The position numbers and the translations under genes are program-made. From positions 1 through 44,778 of the forward strand of contig JACASW010000007.1 of assembly GCA_013390785.1 (NCBI GenBank): a stretch of 44,778 nucleotides of DNA. The letters run 5' to 3'. Under the pieces are notes generated by a model. It did no database searches. It saw nothing but the letters and a program-made list of their open reading frames with translations, and was not told the DNA's origin. Of this stretch, positions 25,348 through 32,643 are shown in pieces (within the stretch, counting starts at the first letter, position 1; every line of letters starts with the position of its first letter). This DNA comes from Marine Group I thaumarchaeote. Its GTDB lineage: Archaea; Thermoproteota; Nitrososphaeria; Nitrososphaerales; Nitrosopumilaceae.

Positions 25348-26475
25348 TTGACTGAAAATAATTTCCAAATCATGAATGCAAGGATTACTTTTAGAAATGT
25401 TCCATTGCATAAGTTAGCAAATTTTTCATTCAAAGATGTACCTGCAGCATGTAAATCCTTTATAGAAAATGCTGATGCTTCAGAATGTCTAATAATACAA
25501 ACTTCTAGTAGAATTGAAGTTTTTACTGTTGGTGGTATGCAAACAGGAGAAATACCTGATGCAAGAAGGAACTTTGAAACAGATGGAACACCTGCAAAGA
25601 TACAAGGAAAAAAACTTAATGTAAGTAAGATCCTATCAACTTGGTCATCACTTGCAGACATGGACCAATTTGATCTTGATCACTGGGACCAAACTCTAGA
25701 GATTTACAAAGATGTTGATGTGTATGAACACCTTCTAAGGCTAGCGTGTGGTTTAGAATCACTAGTTGTTGGAAAGGGTGAGATCGTTGAAGAGTTAGAA
25801 AAAGCAATATCAATTGCAAAGGAGGCTAAAACATCAGGTAAAATATTAGATAAATTATTTGACAGCACTAGGCGTGTTGCAACAAATATTAGAGATTCTA
25901 CTGGAATTGGTAAAGATGTGGTAACAATGGGAGATAGAGCTGTGAAACTTGCTGAAGAAAGTATAGACAATGTTGGTTCTAAGAAAATTCTGCTTATAGG
26001 GACGGGAGAAACAGCAGGTCTAGTTGCTAAAACTCTTAATAAAAGCAATTATCCGTTTGACGTTACCAGTATGACAGTTGAACGAGCTACTGGTTTTTCT
26101 AAAACATTAGGTGGAAAACCAATTGATTTTAAAGATGTGATGATTGGTTTTGATAAATTCGATGTTATCTTTGTTGCAACAACTGCGGATACCTTTCTAA
26201 TTACATTTAAAAAAATTGAAAAAATTATGAAAAACAAAAAGAAAGGTACATTGATAATGGATTTATCTGAACCTAGAACAGTTGATGAACAAATAGCTAC
26301 TATTAAGGGAATAAAATTAGTAAATCCAGCTCAAATTAATGAGATGATAGCGGAAAATACGAAGAAAAGATTGAATGCAGTTTCTTCCATTGAAGAAAAG
26401 ATCGACGAAGAAATTCCGATTATTGAAGCAACTCTGAAACGTATTAGTGGAGAATCCTTAGTTAACGCTAGCTAA
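25348..26475 (+). CDS. hemA: Glutamyl-tRNA reductase homologue lacking the catalytic cysteine
   Basis: Homologous to HemA, which reduces glutamyl-tRNA to glutamate semialdehyde for tetrapyrroles. Conserved parts are IIQTSSRIEVF (49-59), HLLRLACGLESLVVG (128-142), LFDSTRRVATNIRDSTGIG and the nucleotide loop IGTGETA (215-221). Four things are odd. The cysteine nucleophile of the TCNR motif is serine (S53). Roughly 35 extra residues lie between this motif and H128. The usual ANRT segment after the nucleotide loop reads TSMTVERA. The protein stops soon after the linker helix, at 375 residues, without the usual C-terminal dimerisation domain. The TTG start is the earliest fitting; an ATG eight codons later (MNARITF) is an alternative. 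Confidence 0.75.
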   Translation: MTENNFQIMNARITFRNVPLHKLANFSFKDVPAACKSFIENADASECLIIQTSSRIEVFTVGGMQTGEIPDARRNFETDGTPAKIQGKKLNVSKILSTWSSLADMDQFDLDHWDQTLEIYKDVDVYEHLLRLACGLESLVVGKGEIVEELEKAISIAKEAKTSGKILDKLFDSTRRVATNIRDSTGIGKDVVTMGDRAVKLAEESIDNVGSKKILLIGTGETAGLVAKTLNKSNYPFDVTSMTVERATGFSKTLGGKPIDFKDVMIGFDKFDVIFVATTADTFLITFKKIEKIMKNKKKGTLIMDLSEPRTVDEQIATIKGIKLVNPAQINEMIAENTKKRLNAVSSIEEKIDEEIPIIEATLKRISGESLVNAS

Positions 26476-26524
26476 AAATCAATTAGAAATCCTAAAAGGG
26501 CTAAACGTATGCTAATTTTTTATT

Positions 26525-26598
26525 GGGCCGGTCGTTCAGCCTGGTAGGATGCGCCCATGGCATGGGTGAGGTCAAGGGTTCAAATCCCTTCCGGTCCA
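26525..26598 (+). tRNA. tRNA-Ala (anticodon GGC)
   Basis: A 74-base tRNA with acceptor GGGCCGG/CCGGTCC including the G3-U70 alanine identity pair, discriminator A, anticodon stem CGCCC/GGGTG with loop ATGGCAT (anticodon GGC) and T arm AAGGG-TTCAAAT-CCCTT. CCA is not encoded. It follows the hemA-like gene after a short AT-rich spacer. Confidence 0.96.
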
Positions 26599-26609
26599 CT
26601 ATTATGAAT

Positions 26610-26993
26610 TTACGCAGTCTTGTTTGCTCTAAGATATTCTAATGCGCCTAAAGCACAGGATCCAACCATACTGTTTGGATCCTTAGCTAGCAATTCAAGG
26701 GCCGGCATTGCATTTACATCACCTCTATTAGCTAACACCAAAGCTGAAAATGCCTTAATGTTTTTATTTTCTGAGCTTAGAGCATCAATTAAAAATTTTG
26801 AAATGTCATTTTTGTTAAGGAAGAGAGAACTAAATGCTTCACCCCTAACTTCTATTTCAGAGTCATCAAGTTTTGTTATTATTTTATTGATTATTTCCTG
26901 ATCGCTAGATTGGCTTAAAGATTCTAGAATACTAATTTTATCCTTCGTTATTCCATGATCTAAAATTTCACGAATTCTCATAGATTCGTTCAT
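26610..26993 (-). CDS. HEAT-repeat protein
   Basis: A 127-residue all-helical protein with about three HEAT-like repeats. The second helices are seen as SEIEVRGEAFSSLFLNKND (about 45-63), NKNIKAFSALVLANRGDV and NSMVGSCALGALEYL. Such repeats form a curved scaffold for protein binding. I see no catalytic residues. It is monocistronic, between tRNA-Ala and the divergent alba gene. The start may be the first ATG or the one four codons later (MRIREIL). Its partner cannot be inferred. Confidence 0.75.
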   Translation of the reverse strand: MNESMRIREILDHGITKDKISILESLSQSSDQEIINKIITKLDDSEIEVRGEAFSSLFLNKNDISKFLIDALSSENKNIKAFSALVLANRGDVNAMPALELLAKDPNSMVGSCALGALEYLRANKTA

Positions 26994-27066
26994 TAATAAT
27001 ATACATCAATCATCAAATATGTAAAAATTTCAACTAGTACTTATTTTTCAATAATTCAATTCTAGG

Positions 27067-27075
27067 TTTAAATTA
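27067..27075 (+). promoter_or_regulatory. TATA box of alba
   Basis: TTTAAATTA is centred 25 bp before the alba ATG at 27096, consistent with a leaderless, strongly expressed chromatin gene. Confidence 0.55.
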
Positions 27076-27095
27076 TCCCAAATTATAATTGCAAT

Positions 27096-27440
27096 ATGTC
27101 AAATGACGCAACTGAAGCAAATAATACAACTGCAATGACCCAAGCAGAAAAGCGATCTGGAACGCCTGAAGTGAGAGACACAGTATACATTGGTAAGAAA
27201 CCATTGATGGCTTATGTCACATCTACACTAATCCAATTGGCTAACGTTCCATCTGTAACTATCAAAGCACGAGGAATGAGCATTGGGCGTGCTGTAGACG
27301 TGTCACAAATAATTTCACGCAAGACAGAAAATGCAGGATATAGTATAGGAACCATCAAGATTGATTCCGAAGCATTAGAATCTCAGGATGGAAGAACAAG
27401 AAATGTTTCTACTATTGAAATACAAATAAAGAGAAATTAA
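27096..27440 (+). CDS. albA: Alba chromatin and RNA-binding protein
   Basis: A small basic nucleic acid-binding protein of 114 residues that coats archaeal DNA and binds RNA. The core begins VYIGKKPLMAYVTSTLIQL, with the paired lysines K34 and K35 that touch DNA, then VTIKARGMSIGRAVDVSQII and the C-terminal strands ending STIEIQIKRN. A flexible N-terminal tail of about 25 residues precedes the core and is longer than in the Sulfolobus protein. It has its own promoter and a T-rich region after the stop. Confidence 0.96.
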   Translation: MSNDATEANNTTAMTQAEKRSGTPEVRDTVYIGKKPLMAYVTSTLIQLANVPSVTIKARGMSIGRAVDVSQIISRKTENAGYSIGTIKIDSEALESQDGRTRNVSTIEIQIKRN

Positions 27441-27450
27441 TAATTATCTT

Positions 27451-27481
27451 TATTCTGTTTTTTATTTTTTATATTGTTTTT
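27451..27481 (+). terminator. T-rich terminator of alba
   Basis: Right after the alba stop the plus strand has several T runs (TTCTGTTTTTTATTTTTTA and more). They lie partly within the 3' end of the convergent lyase gene, whose AAG/AAA-rich tail also explains the composition, so the call is tentative. Confidence 0.35.
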
Positions 27482-28319
27482 CTAATTTTCTATACTTTTT
27501 TAATTCTACAAGATCATTGAATTGATTAAAATTAACTAGTTTTTTATTAAATTTTCTAGTAGTTCCTGATCTTTTTAATTCCCTTAAAATTTGAAGCGTT
27601 GCATATGTATTAGAAAATAAAACTGAAAGTGGGTATAAAATAATTTTAAATCCCATCTCAAAAAGATTGGTTTGGGAACTTATTGGGGTTGCACCACCTT
27701 CAATCATATTAGCCACAAGAGGTGCATTAATAGTACTCCCAATTTTTTTCATTTCCTGAATTGTTTTTGGTGCTTCAACAAAAATAACATCTGCACCAAC
27801 TTTTTTGTAATATAATCCTCGTTCAATAGCCTTATCTAATCCCTCAGTTGCCCTGGCATCAGTACGTGCTACAATTATGAAATTCTTATTACTTCTAGCA
27901 TCTAGTGCAGCTTGCAACTTTTCTGTATATTCTTCTTTGGAAACTACTTCTTTTCCTTGCATATGTCCACATCTTTTTGGCCACCGTTGATCTTCCAAAA
28001 AAATTCCTGATGCACCTGCATTTTCTAATTCATTGACTAGCTTCCATACACTAAGTGCGTTACCATATCCAGTATCTGCGTCTACTATTACAGGAACAGA
28101 TACTGCACGACAAATTCTACGTGCATTATCAACAGTTTCAGTAGAACCGATAAAACCATAATCAGGCATGCCGAATAGAGTAGCAGAGGTTCCATATCCA
28201 GTTTGAAACATTGCTTCAAAACCCACTTTTTCTGCTATTTTCGCTCCTATTGCATCATAAACTCCAGGTATCACCAATGGCTTTGTTTTATCTTGTAGAA
28301 GTTTTCTTATGCTTTTCAC
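27462..28319 (-). CDS. Isocitrate lyase/PEP mutase superfamily enzyme (2-methylisocitrate lyase-like)
   Basis: A TIM-barrel carbon-carbon lyase of 285 residues. The signature KRCGH (115-119), whose cysteine is the catalytic acid of isocitrate and methylisocitrate lyases, follows the metal-binding DADTGYGN (80-87). VARTDAR and PLVANMIEGGATP are also typical. The KRCGH loop argues against phosphoenolpyruvate mutase and so against phosphonate synthesis. The real substrate is uncertain; oxaloacetate-type or 2,3-dimethylmalate-like lyases share this motif. It is preceded on the same strand by the padR gene with a 31-base gap and could be part of its regulon. Confidence 0.85.
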   Translation of the reverse strand: MKSIRKLLQDKTKPLVIPGVYDAIGAKIAEKVGFEAMFQTGYGTSATLFGMPDYGFIGSTETVDNARRICRAVSVPVIVDADTGYGNALSVWKLVNELENAGASGIFLEDQRWPKRCGHMQGKEVVSKEEYTEKLQAALDARSNKNFIIVARTDARATEGLDKAIERGLYYKKVGADVIFVEAPKTIQEMKKIGSTINAPLVANMIEGGATPISSQTNLFEMGFKIILYPLSVLFSNTYATLQILRELKRSGTTRKFNKKLVNFNQFNDLVELKKYRKLEKQYKK

Positions 28320-28350
28320 AGATCGTCTATTTTGTTGAATTATTTATGAC

Positions 28351-28857
28351 TTAGTCTATCTTGATATTCTTCCCCTTTTTGTTGGGCTTAGTTTCCATTT
28401 TTTCTAGCTCAGACTTTAAGAATTTCTTATACTTTTCAATCTCTTCTTTTGACATTTCTGCCGCATTTTCACTTAAAATTGAACCCAAAGTATAAACTCG
28501 TTCTATCATATCAAGTGCTACAAATCTACCCACATTACCAATTCTGAATAAAACGTCAAGTTGATTTTTTACAATATTATTGATTGTTTCTAGATCGTCT
28601 GCTGTTGTAGTACCTCTTTTTGTTATTTTGTATTTACCGCCAGTAGTTTCCTGTATCAATTTTTCATCCAATAGTCTTCCTAGTAGTGGATAAATCAGAC
28701 CTGGGGAAGGTTTCCATTTCCCCTCAGTTTGTTTTATAGCAAAATCAATAAGCTCTTTTCCTGTATGTGGTTTCTTTTTGAGTGTTTCAAGTATGAAATG
28801 TCGTGAAAATCCCCTTGGAACTGAACTGCCAACACGTTGAATCCATTCAGATTGCAT
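28351..28857 (-). CDS. PadR-family transcriptional regulator
   Basis: A 168-residue winged-helix repressor-type protein. The DNA-binding domain (about residues 15-95) has RHFILETLKKKPHTGKELID, the hallmark WKPSPGLIYPLLGRLLDEKLI (48-68) and the wing TGGKYKITKRGTTT. The helical C terminus (about 96-155) should mediate dimerisation, and the last 15 residues are lysine-rich. I use the ATG at 28857 (MQSEWIQ). An upstream in-frame ATG would place its first codons inside a tandem palindrome. A TATA element 25 bp upstream fits the chosen start. It is divergent from sdhA and precedes the lyase gene. Confidence 0.88.
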   Translation of the reverse strand: MQSEWIQRVGSSVPRGFSRHFILETLKKKPHTGKELIDFAIKQTEGKWKPSPGLIYPLLGRLLDEKLIQETTGGKYKITKRGTTTADDLETINNIVKNQLDVLFRIGNVGRFVALDMIERVYTLGSILSENAAEMSKEEIEKYKKFLKSELEKMETKPNKKGKNIKID

Positions 28858-28879
28858 CACTGGTGATATCACTAGTGAT
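28856..28879. promoter_or_regulatory. Tandem palindromic operator at the padR start
   Basis: Two 12-bp units, ATCACTGGTGAT (28856-28867, imperfect) and ATCACTAGTGAT (28868-28879, a perfect palindrome), abut with no gap. They cover the padR start codon and reach its TATA box. A bound dimer pair would block transcription initiation, so autorepression is likely. The element is about 45 bp from the sdhA TATA box on the other side. Confidence 0.7.
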
Positions 28880-28887
28880 ATATATTA
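28878..28887 (-). promoter_or_regulatory. TATA box of padR
   Basis: The minus-strand element TAATATATAT is centred about 25 bp before the padR ATG at 28857. It touches the edge of the perfect palindromic unit. Confidence 0.55.
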
Positions 28888-28920
28888 ACATTTTGTTTTG
28901 ATCTCTAGTTGAATTTACAC

Positions 28921-28930
28921 TCATATTTAA
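28921..28930 (+). promoter_or_regulatory. TATA-like element of the sdh operon
   Basis: TCATATTTAA lies about 29 bp before the sdhA ATG at 28955, which implies a very short leader. A GTGAT element (about 28944-28948) just before the ATG could act as a weak ribosome site. Confidence 0.45.
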
Positions 28931-28954
28931 CAGAGTTTCAGATGTGATAGCAAG

Positions 28955-30667
28955 ATGACTAATACTATTGAATACGATCTGATTATTGTTGGTTCTGGTC
29001 TTGCTGGTTTGAGAGCTACAATTCAAGCTGCACGAAGAAATTCCAAGATACGTATTGCAGTAGTATCCAAAGTACAAGTTATGCGTTCTCATTCAGTTTC
29101 CGCAGAGGGAGGAACTGCGGCAGTACTGTTTCCAGATGAAGGAGATTCTATTGAATCGCATATCTATGATACGGTTAAGGGCAGCGATTTTCTTGCAGAC
29201 CAAGATGCTGCAGAACGACTTTGTAAAGAAATGCCTGATGAAATATACCAACTTGAACACTGGGGCATGCCATGGTCCAGACGGGAAGATGGTAAAATTG
29301 GTCAGCGTGCTTTTGGTGGATATAGCTTTCCTAGAGCATCTTATGCATCAGATAAAGTTGGATTTTTTGAAATGCAGACATTATATGATACATGTCAAAA
29401 ATTTGATAACATTGAATTTCTCAATGAGTGGTTTGTAACTTCTATTATACAGAATGAGAAAAAATTTACTGGTATTACGGCAATTGAATTGTCTAATGGT
29501 GATTTCCATGTCATTAAAGGCAAGGCATTGATTATCGCAACTGGTGGTGCGGGTAGGATTTACAGTTTTTCAACATATGCTCTTTCATCTACACCTGATG
29601 GTCTTGATATGGCGTACCGAGCAGGTCTTGCTCTAAAGGACATGGAATTTGTACAATTTCATCCGACAGGAATTATGCCTTCTGGAATCTTGATAACGGA
29701 AGGGGCTAGAGGTGAAGGTGCCTATCTTATCAACAAGGATGGTGACAGATTTATGAAAAAATATGCCTCTAAACTAATGGAGCTAGCTCCAAGAGACATA
29801 GTATCAAGATCAATAATGACTGAAATTAATGAAGGTCGTGGCTTCAAAAATGAAACAGGAGTAGATTGTATGAAGTTAGACCTTAGACATATTGGCGATG
29901 AAATAATAAAAGAAAAACTCGGTGGCATTCGTGAAATATCATTGAAATTTTCAGGTGTAGATCCAGCACAAGAAATGCTAGATATCCGACCTGTATGTCA
30001 TTATATGATGGGCGGTATTCATACCGACATAAATGGAGCTTCCGAACTTAAAGGGGTGTGGGCTGCTGGTGAAGCAGCATGTATTAGTATTCACGGTTCA
30101 AACAGATTAGGAGCGAATTCAACTTCAGAATGTATAGTTTGGGGGAAAATAACAGGAGATGAGGCTGTAAATTACATAGAAAAAGCAACCCCTGCAACAT
30201 CACTGCCTACTGATTTGGTAAATATGGAAGAAAAAAGAATCTATGATGGTATTTTTAGAGGAAGAGGACAAGCCAATCCATATGAAATAAGGCAAGAGCT
30301 TACTGATACACTCAACGATAAAGCATATGTCTATAGAAACCAAACTGACTTGCTAGAAGGATTGAAAAAAGTTCGTGAATTAAAGGCAATGACCTGGAAG
30401 CATGTAGACGATCAAGCAAAAGAATACAATACAAACTTTTCAAATGTAATGGAATTAGATTCTATGTTTAGAATAGCTGAAGTGGTTTTGATTGGGGCTA
30501 TCAATAGAAAGGAATCTCGTGGATCTCATGCCAGAACTGATTTTCCAAAACGAGATGATAAGAAATTCTTGCATCATACATTAGCGTATTATGATCCTGA
30601 GGAACCTATCATGAAAAAACATCCAGTAACAATAACTAATTACAAACCTGTGGAGAGAAAATACTAG
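28955..30667 (+). CDS. sdhA: Succinate dehydrogenase flavoprotein subunit
   Basis: The catalytic subunit of complex II, which oxidises succinate to fumarate, or runs in reverse. It has 570 residues. The FAD motif is IVGSGLAGLRA (11-21), the histidine that would bind FAD covalently is H46 in MRSHSVSAEGG, and the active-site regions HPTGIMPSGILITEGARGEG and ISIHGSNRLGANS are intact. It opens the sdhA-C-D-B operon; sdhC starts at the next base after its stop. The gene is transcribed away from padR, so the regulator may also influence it. Confidence 0.97.
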   Translation: MTNTIEYDLIIVGSGLAGLRATIQAARRNSKIRIAVVSKVQVMRSHSVSAEGGTAAVLFPDEGDSIESHIYDTVKGSDFLADQDAAERLCKEMPDEIYQLEHWGMPWSRREDGKIGQRAFGGYSFPRASYASDKVGFFEMQTLYDTCQKFDNIEFLNEWFVTSIIQNEKKFTGITAIELSNGDFHVIKGKALIIATGGAGRIYSFSTYALSSTPDGLDMAYRAGLALKDMEFVQFHPTGIMPSGILITEGARGEGAYLINKDGDRFMKKYASKLMELAPRDIVSRSIMTEINEGRGFKNETGVDCMKLDLRHIGDEIIKEKLGGIREISLKFSGVDPAQEMLDIRPVCHYMMGGIHTDINGASELKGVWAAGEAACISIHGSNRLGANSTSECIVWGKITGDEAVNYIEKATPATSLPTDLVNMEEKRIYDGIFRGRGQANPYEIRQELTDTLNDKAYVYRNQTDLLEGLKKVRELKAMTWKHVDDQAKEYNTNFSNVMELDSMFRIAEVVLIGAINRKESRGSHARTDFPKRDDKKFLHHTLAYYDPEEPIMKKHPVTITNYKPVERKY

Positions 30668-31096
30668 ATGGATAAAGATCGTAAAGAAGGTATCAGGGGA
30701 ATGGCCAACCCAGGTAGGTATGGAATAGAACGTGTGGCATATTGGTTAATGAGAATTACTGGTCTTGGATTGTTATTTTATTTCATTGGTCATATCTATG
30801 AAACAAGTAGTCTGCTTGATGGAAAAGCAGCTTGGAATTCTATGTTAGAATTAACACAAACCACAGAGGGTCACATATTCTTGACGCTAGTTATTGGTAT
30901 GTGTGTATTTCATACAGGCAATGGAATTAGATTGATGATTGCGCAATCAGGATTCGGACTTGGTAAACCACGTAGACCTGATTATCCTTACACACCAAGC
31001 TCATTAAACATGAAGAATAAATTATGCATTTATGTTACGATTGGGCTTGCTGCATTAGCTATGATGTATGGTTTGGGAGTGATGTACGATGTCTAG
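30668..31096 (+). CDS. sdhC: Succinate dehydrogenase cytochrome b subunit
   Basis: A membrane anchor subunit of 142 residues with three transmembrane helices (about 25-45, 70-90 and 115-138). Histidines that may ligate heme or the quinone site are in FIGHIYE and VFHTGNGIRLM. The N terminus begins MDKDRKEGIRGMANPGRYG before the first helix. It follows sdhA directly and overlaps sdhD by 8 bases. The family of short three-helix SdhC proteins fits well. Confidence 0.9.
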   Translation: MDKDRKEGIRGMANPGRYGIERVAYWLMRITGLGLLFYFIGHIYETSSLLDGKAAWNSMLELTQTTEGHIFLTLVIGMCVFHTGNGIRLMIAQSGFGLGKPRRPDYPYTPSSLNMKNKLCIYVTIGLAALAMMYGLGVMYDV

Positions 31097-31448
31097 TATA
31101 ATACGTGAAAGTCATATAATGAAAATTCATTATTTGACTGCTCTAGTAGCTGTTGGGTTTGTAATTATTCATATTATGATTAGATTCACACATGGATCAT
31201 TCGCAAATTCCCTAGAGTTTGAAAGTGTGATTGCAAACTACAAATCTATTCCCTATGCTATAGTGTTAGAAGCTATGCTAATACTCATTTCAGTACATGG
31301 ATTCAATGGTTTACGTATAATCTTACTTGAGTTAAAACAGGGAAAGGCATATGAAAATGCAGTTACATACGGGTGTTTAGCTGCGATGATTGCTCTTATT
31401 GCATACGGTTCTAGAACAATAATCATGGCAAGCATGGGAATGGTATAA
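31089..31448 (+). CDS. sdhD: Succinate dehydrogenase membrane anchor subunit
   Basis: A 119-residue hydrophobic protein with three transmembrane segments (about 12-30, 52-72 and 90-112). Conserved-looking histidines occur in VIIHIMIRFTHG and ISVHGFNGLR. The second motif echoes FHTGNGIR of the neighbouring SdhC, so the two anchors look like distant relatives. It overlaps sdhC by 8 bases, and sdhB follows after one base. The assignment rests on membrane topology and operon position more than on distinctive motifs. Confidence 0.85.
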   Translation: MSSIIRESHIMKIHYLTALVAVGFVIIHIMIRFTHGSFANSLEFESVIANYKSIPYAIVLEAMLILISVHGFNGLRIILLELKQGKAYENAVTYGCLAAMIALIAYGSRTIIMASMGMV

Positions 31449-31449
31449 A

Positions 31450-32268
31450 ATGACTAAAGGTGGATTATTACCAAAAGGATTTGAAAGACCAACTGTTTTA
31501 GCTTCACCAAGTGATTCAGGTGTACAAGAAAAATATGAAGAAGTAAAATCATCTTCCAAAACAATTGTTCTTAGAATTTCTAAGTTTAATCCTGAGAAAG
31601 ATCAAAGAACAACATTCTTAGAATTTACAGTACCGTATCAGAGATGGACTACAGTATTGGATGCAATTTTGGAAGTAAAAAATAACTATGATCATTCAAT
31701 AGGTGTACGCTATTCGTGCCGACAAGCAACATGCGGTTCATGTGGAATGATCATTAACGGCAAACCTAAACTTGCATGTTTTACAAAAATATCTGAATTA
31801 GATTCAGATGTGGTTACTGTTGAACCAATGAATAACTTTCCGGTAATACGTGACTTGGCTGTTGGCTTTGAAAGAATGATCTCAACCCACAAACGAATTA
31901 AACCATACATAATTCGTGAAGATTCGGAAATTAGTTCTGGAACAAAAGAATTTTTGCAAACTCCAGAAGATGTTGAAAAATATATACAATTTGCAAGTTG
32001 TATCAAATGTGGTTTGTGTAACTCCGCTTGCCCTACTATGGCAACAGATTCTACATTTATCGGACCACAGGGACTTGCCCAAGCATATCGCTACATTGCG
32101 GATAATAGAGATCAAGGCAAAGATGAACGTCTTAAAATTATTGATGAACGTCATGGTATATGGGGATGTCATTTTGCTGGTTCCTGTAGTCAAGTATGCC
32201 CAAAGGGTGTTGATCCGGCGATGGGAATACAGATGCTACGAGGATACCTATTAGGATACAGAAAATAA
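31450..32268 (+). CDS. sdhB: Succinate dehydrogenase iron-sulfur subunit
   Basis: The electron-transfer subunit of complex II, 272 residues. The [2Fe-2S] site is C90, C95, C98 and C110 (CRQATCGSCG then LAC). The second cluster motif is CIKCGLCNSACP (C184, C187, C190, C194), and the third is CHFAGSCSQVCPKG (C240, C246, C250). The three-cluster layout of classical SdhB is intact. An N-terminal extension of about 38 residues, charged and probably unstructured, precedes the ferredoxin domain. It ends the operon and converges tail to tail with the MIP18-family gene, stop next to stop. Confidence 0.96.
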   Translation: MTKGGLLPKGFERPTVLASPSDSGVQEKYEEVKSSSKTIVLRISKFNPEKDQRTTFLEFTVPYQRWTTVLDAILEVKNNYDHSIGVRYSCRQATCGSCGMIINGKPKLACFTKISELDSDVVTVEPMNNFPVIRDLAVGFERMISTHKRIKPYIIREDSEISSGTKEFLQTPEDVEKYIQFASCIKCGLCNSACPTMATDSTFIGPQGLAQAYRYIADNRDQGKDERLKIIDERHGIWGCHFAGSCSQVCPKGVDPAMGIQMLRGYLLGYRK

Positions 32269-32592
32269 TTATTCTTTTTTGTGTGGATTTGGGCTGTTGT
32301 TTACTTGATTGTTAATCTGCTCAGCCATGAAATGGTTTGAAACATTCACCTTAACGTCATCAATACCGTCAATCTTCAAAAGATTGTCATGTACATCTTG
32401 ACAAATTTTAAAGCCGAATACAGCTGGACAGAAAGGACTGGTTAGATGAAGATCAATTTTTACACCACCATCCTGAATATCAACTTCGTCGATTAATTCC
32501 AATTCAGTAATTGACACGTTTATCTCAGGATCAACAATTGCAGATAGTTCATCAAAAATTTTCACTCTTAATTGCTTCAGTTCTTGTGCCAT
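32269..32592 (-). CDS. MIP18/DUF59-family iron-sulfur assembly factor
   Basis: A 107-residue protein of the MIP18 (DUF59, SufT-like) family, which helps mature Fe-S proteins. Diagnostic residues are D21-P22-E23 in IVDPEINVSITEL and C55 in TSPFCP. The ATG at 32592 (MAQELKQ) is preferred over an ATG three codons earlier because a palindromic TATA box is centred 25.5 bp away. The C-terminal 20 residues are polar and probably disordered. It converges with sdhB and diverges from argH. A role in loading clusters on complex II is plausible but only from position. Confidence 0.88.
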   Translation of the reverse strand: MAQELKQLRVKIFDELSAIVDPEINVSITELELIDEVDIQDGGVKIDLHLTSPFCPAVFGFKICQDVHDNLLKIDGIDDVKVNVSNHFMAEQINNQVNNSPNPHKKE

Positions 32593-32611
32593 GAACAACA
32601 AAATAATTTAT

Positions 32612-32623
32612 GCTATATATAGC
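32612..32623. promoter_or_regulatory. Palindromic TATA box shared by two divergent genes
   Basis: GCTATATATAGC is a perfect 12-bp palindrome centred at 32617.5. The argH ATG lies 26.5 bp to the right and the MIP18-family ATG 25.5 bp to the left, both ideal for leaderless transcription from one element. No other TATA-like sequence sits at the right distance for the MIP18-family gene. Confidence 0.65.
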
Positions 32624-32643
32624 CATTTTTACCTGTATATACA

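Noticed and set aside
27462-28319. PEP mutase for phosphonate synthesis, as known in some marine thaumarchaea
   Set aside because: The KRCGH catalytic loop is that of isocitrate/methylisocitrate lyases, and no phosphonopyruvate decarboxylase or other phosphonate gene is adjacent.
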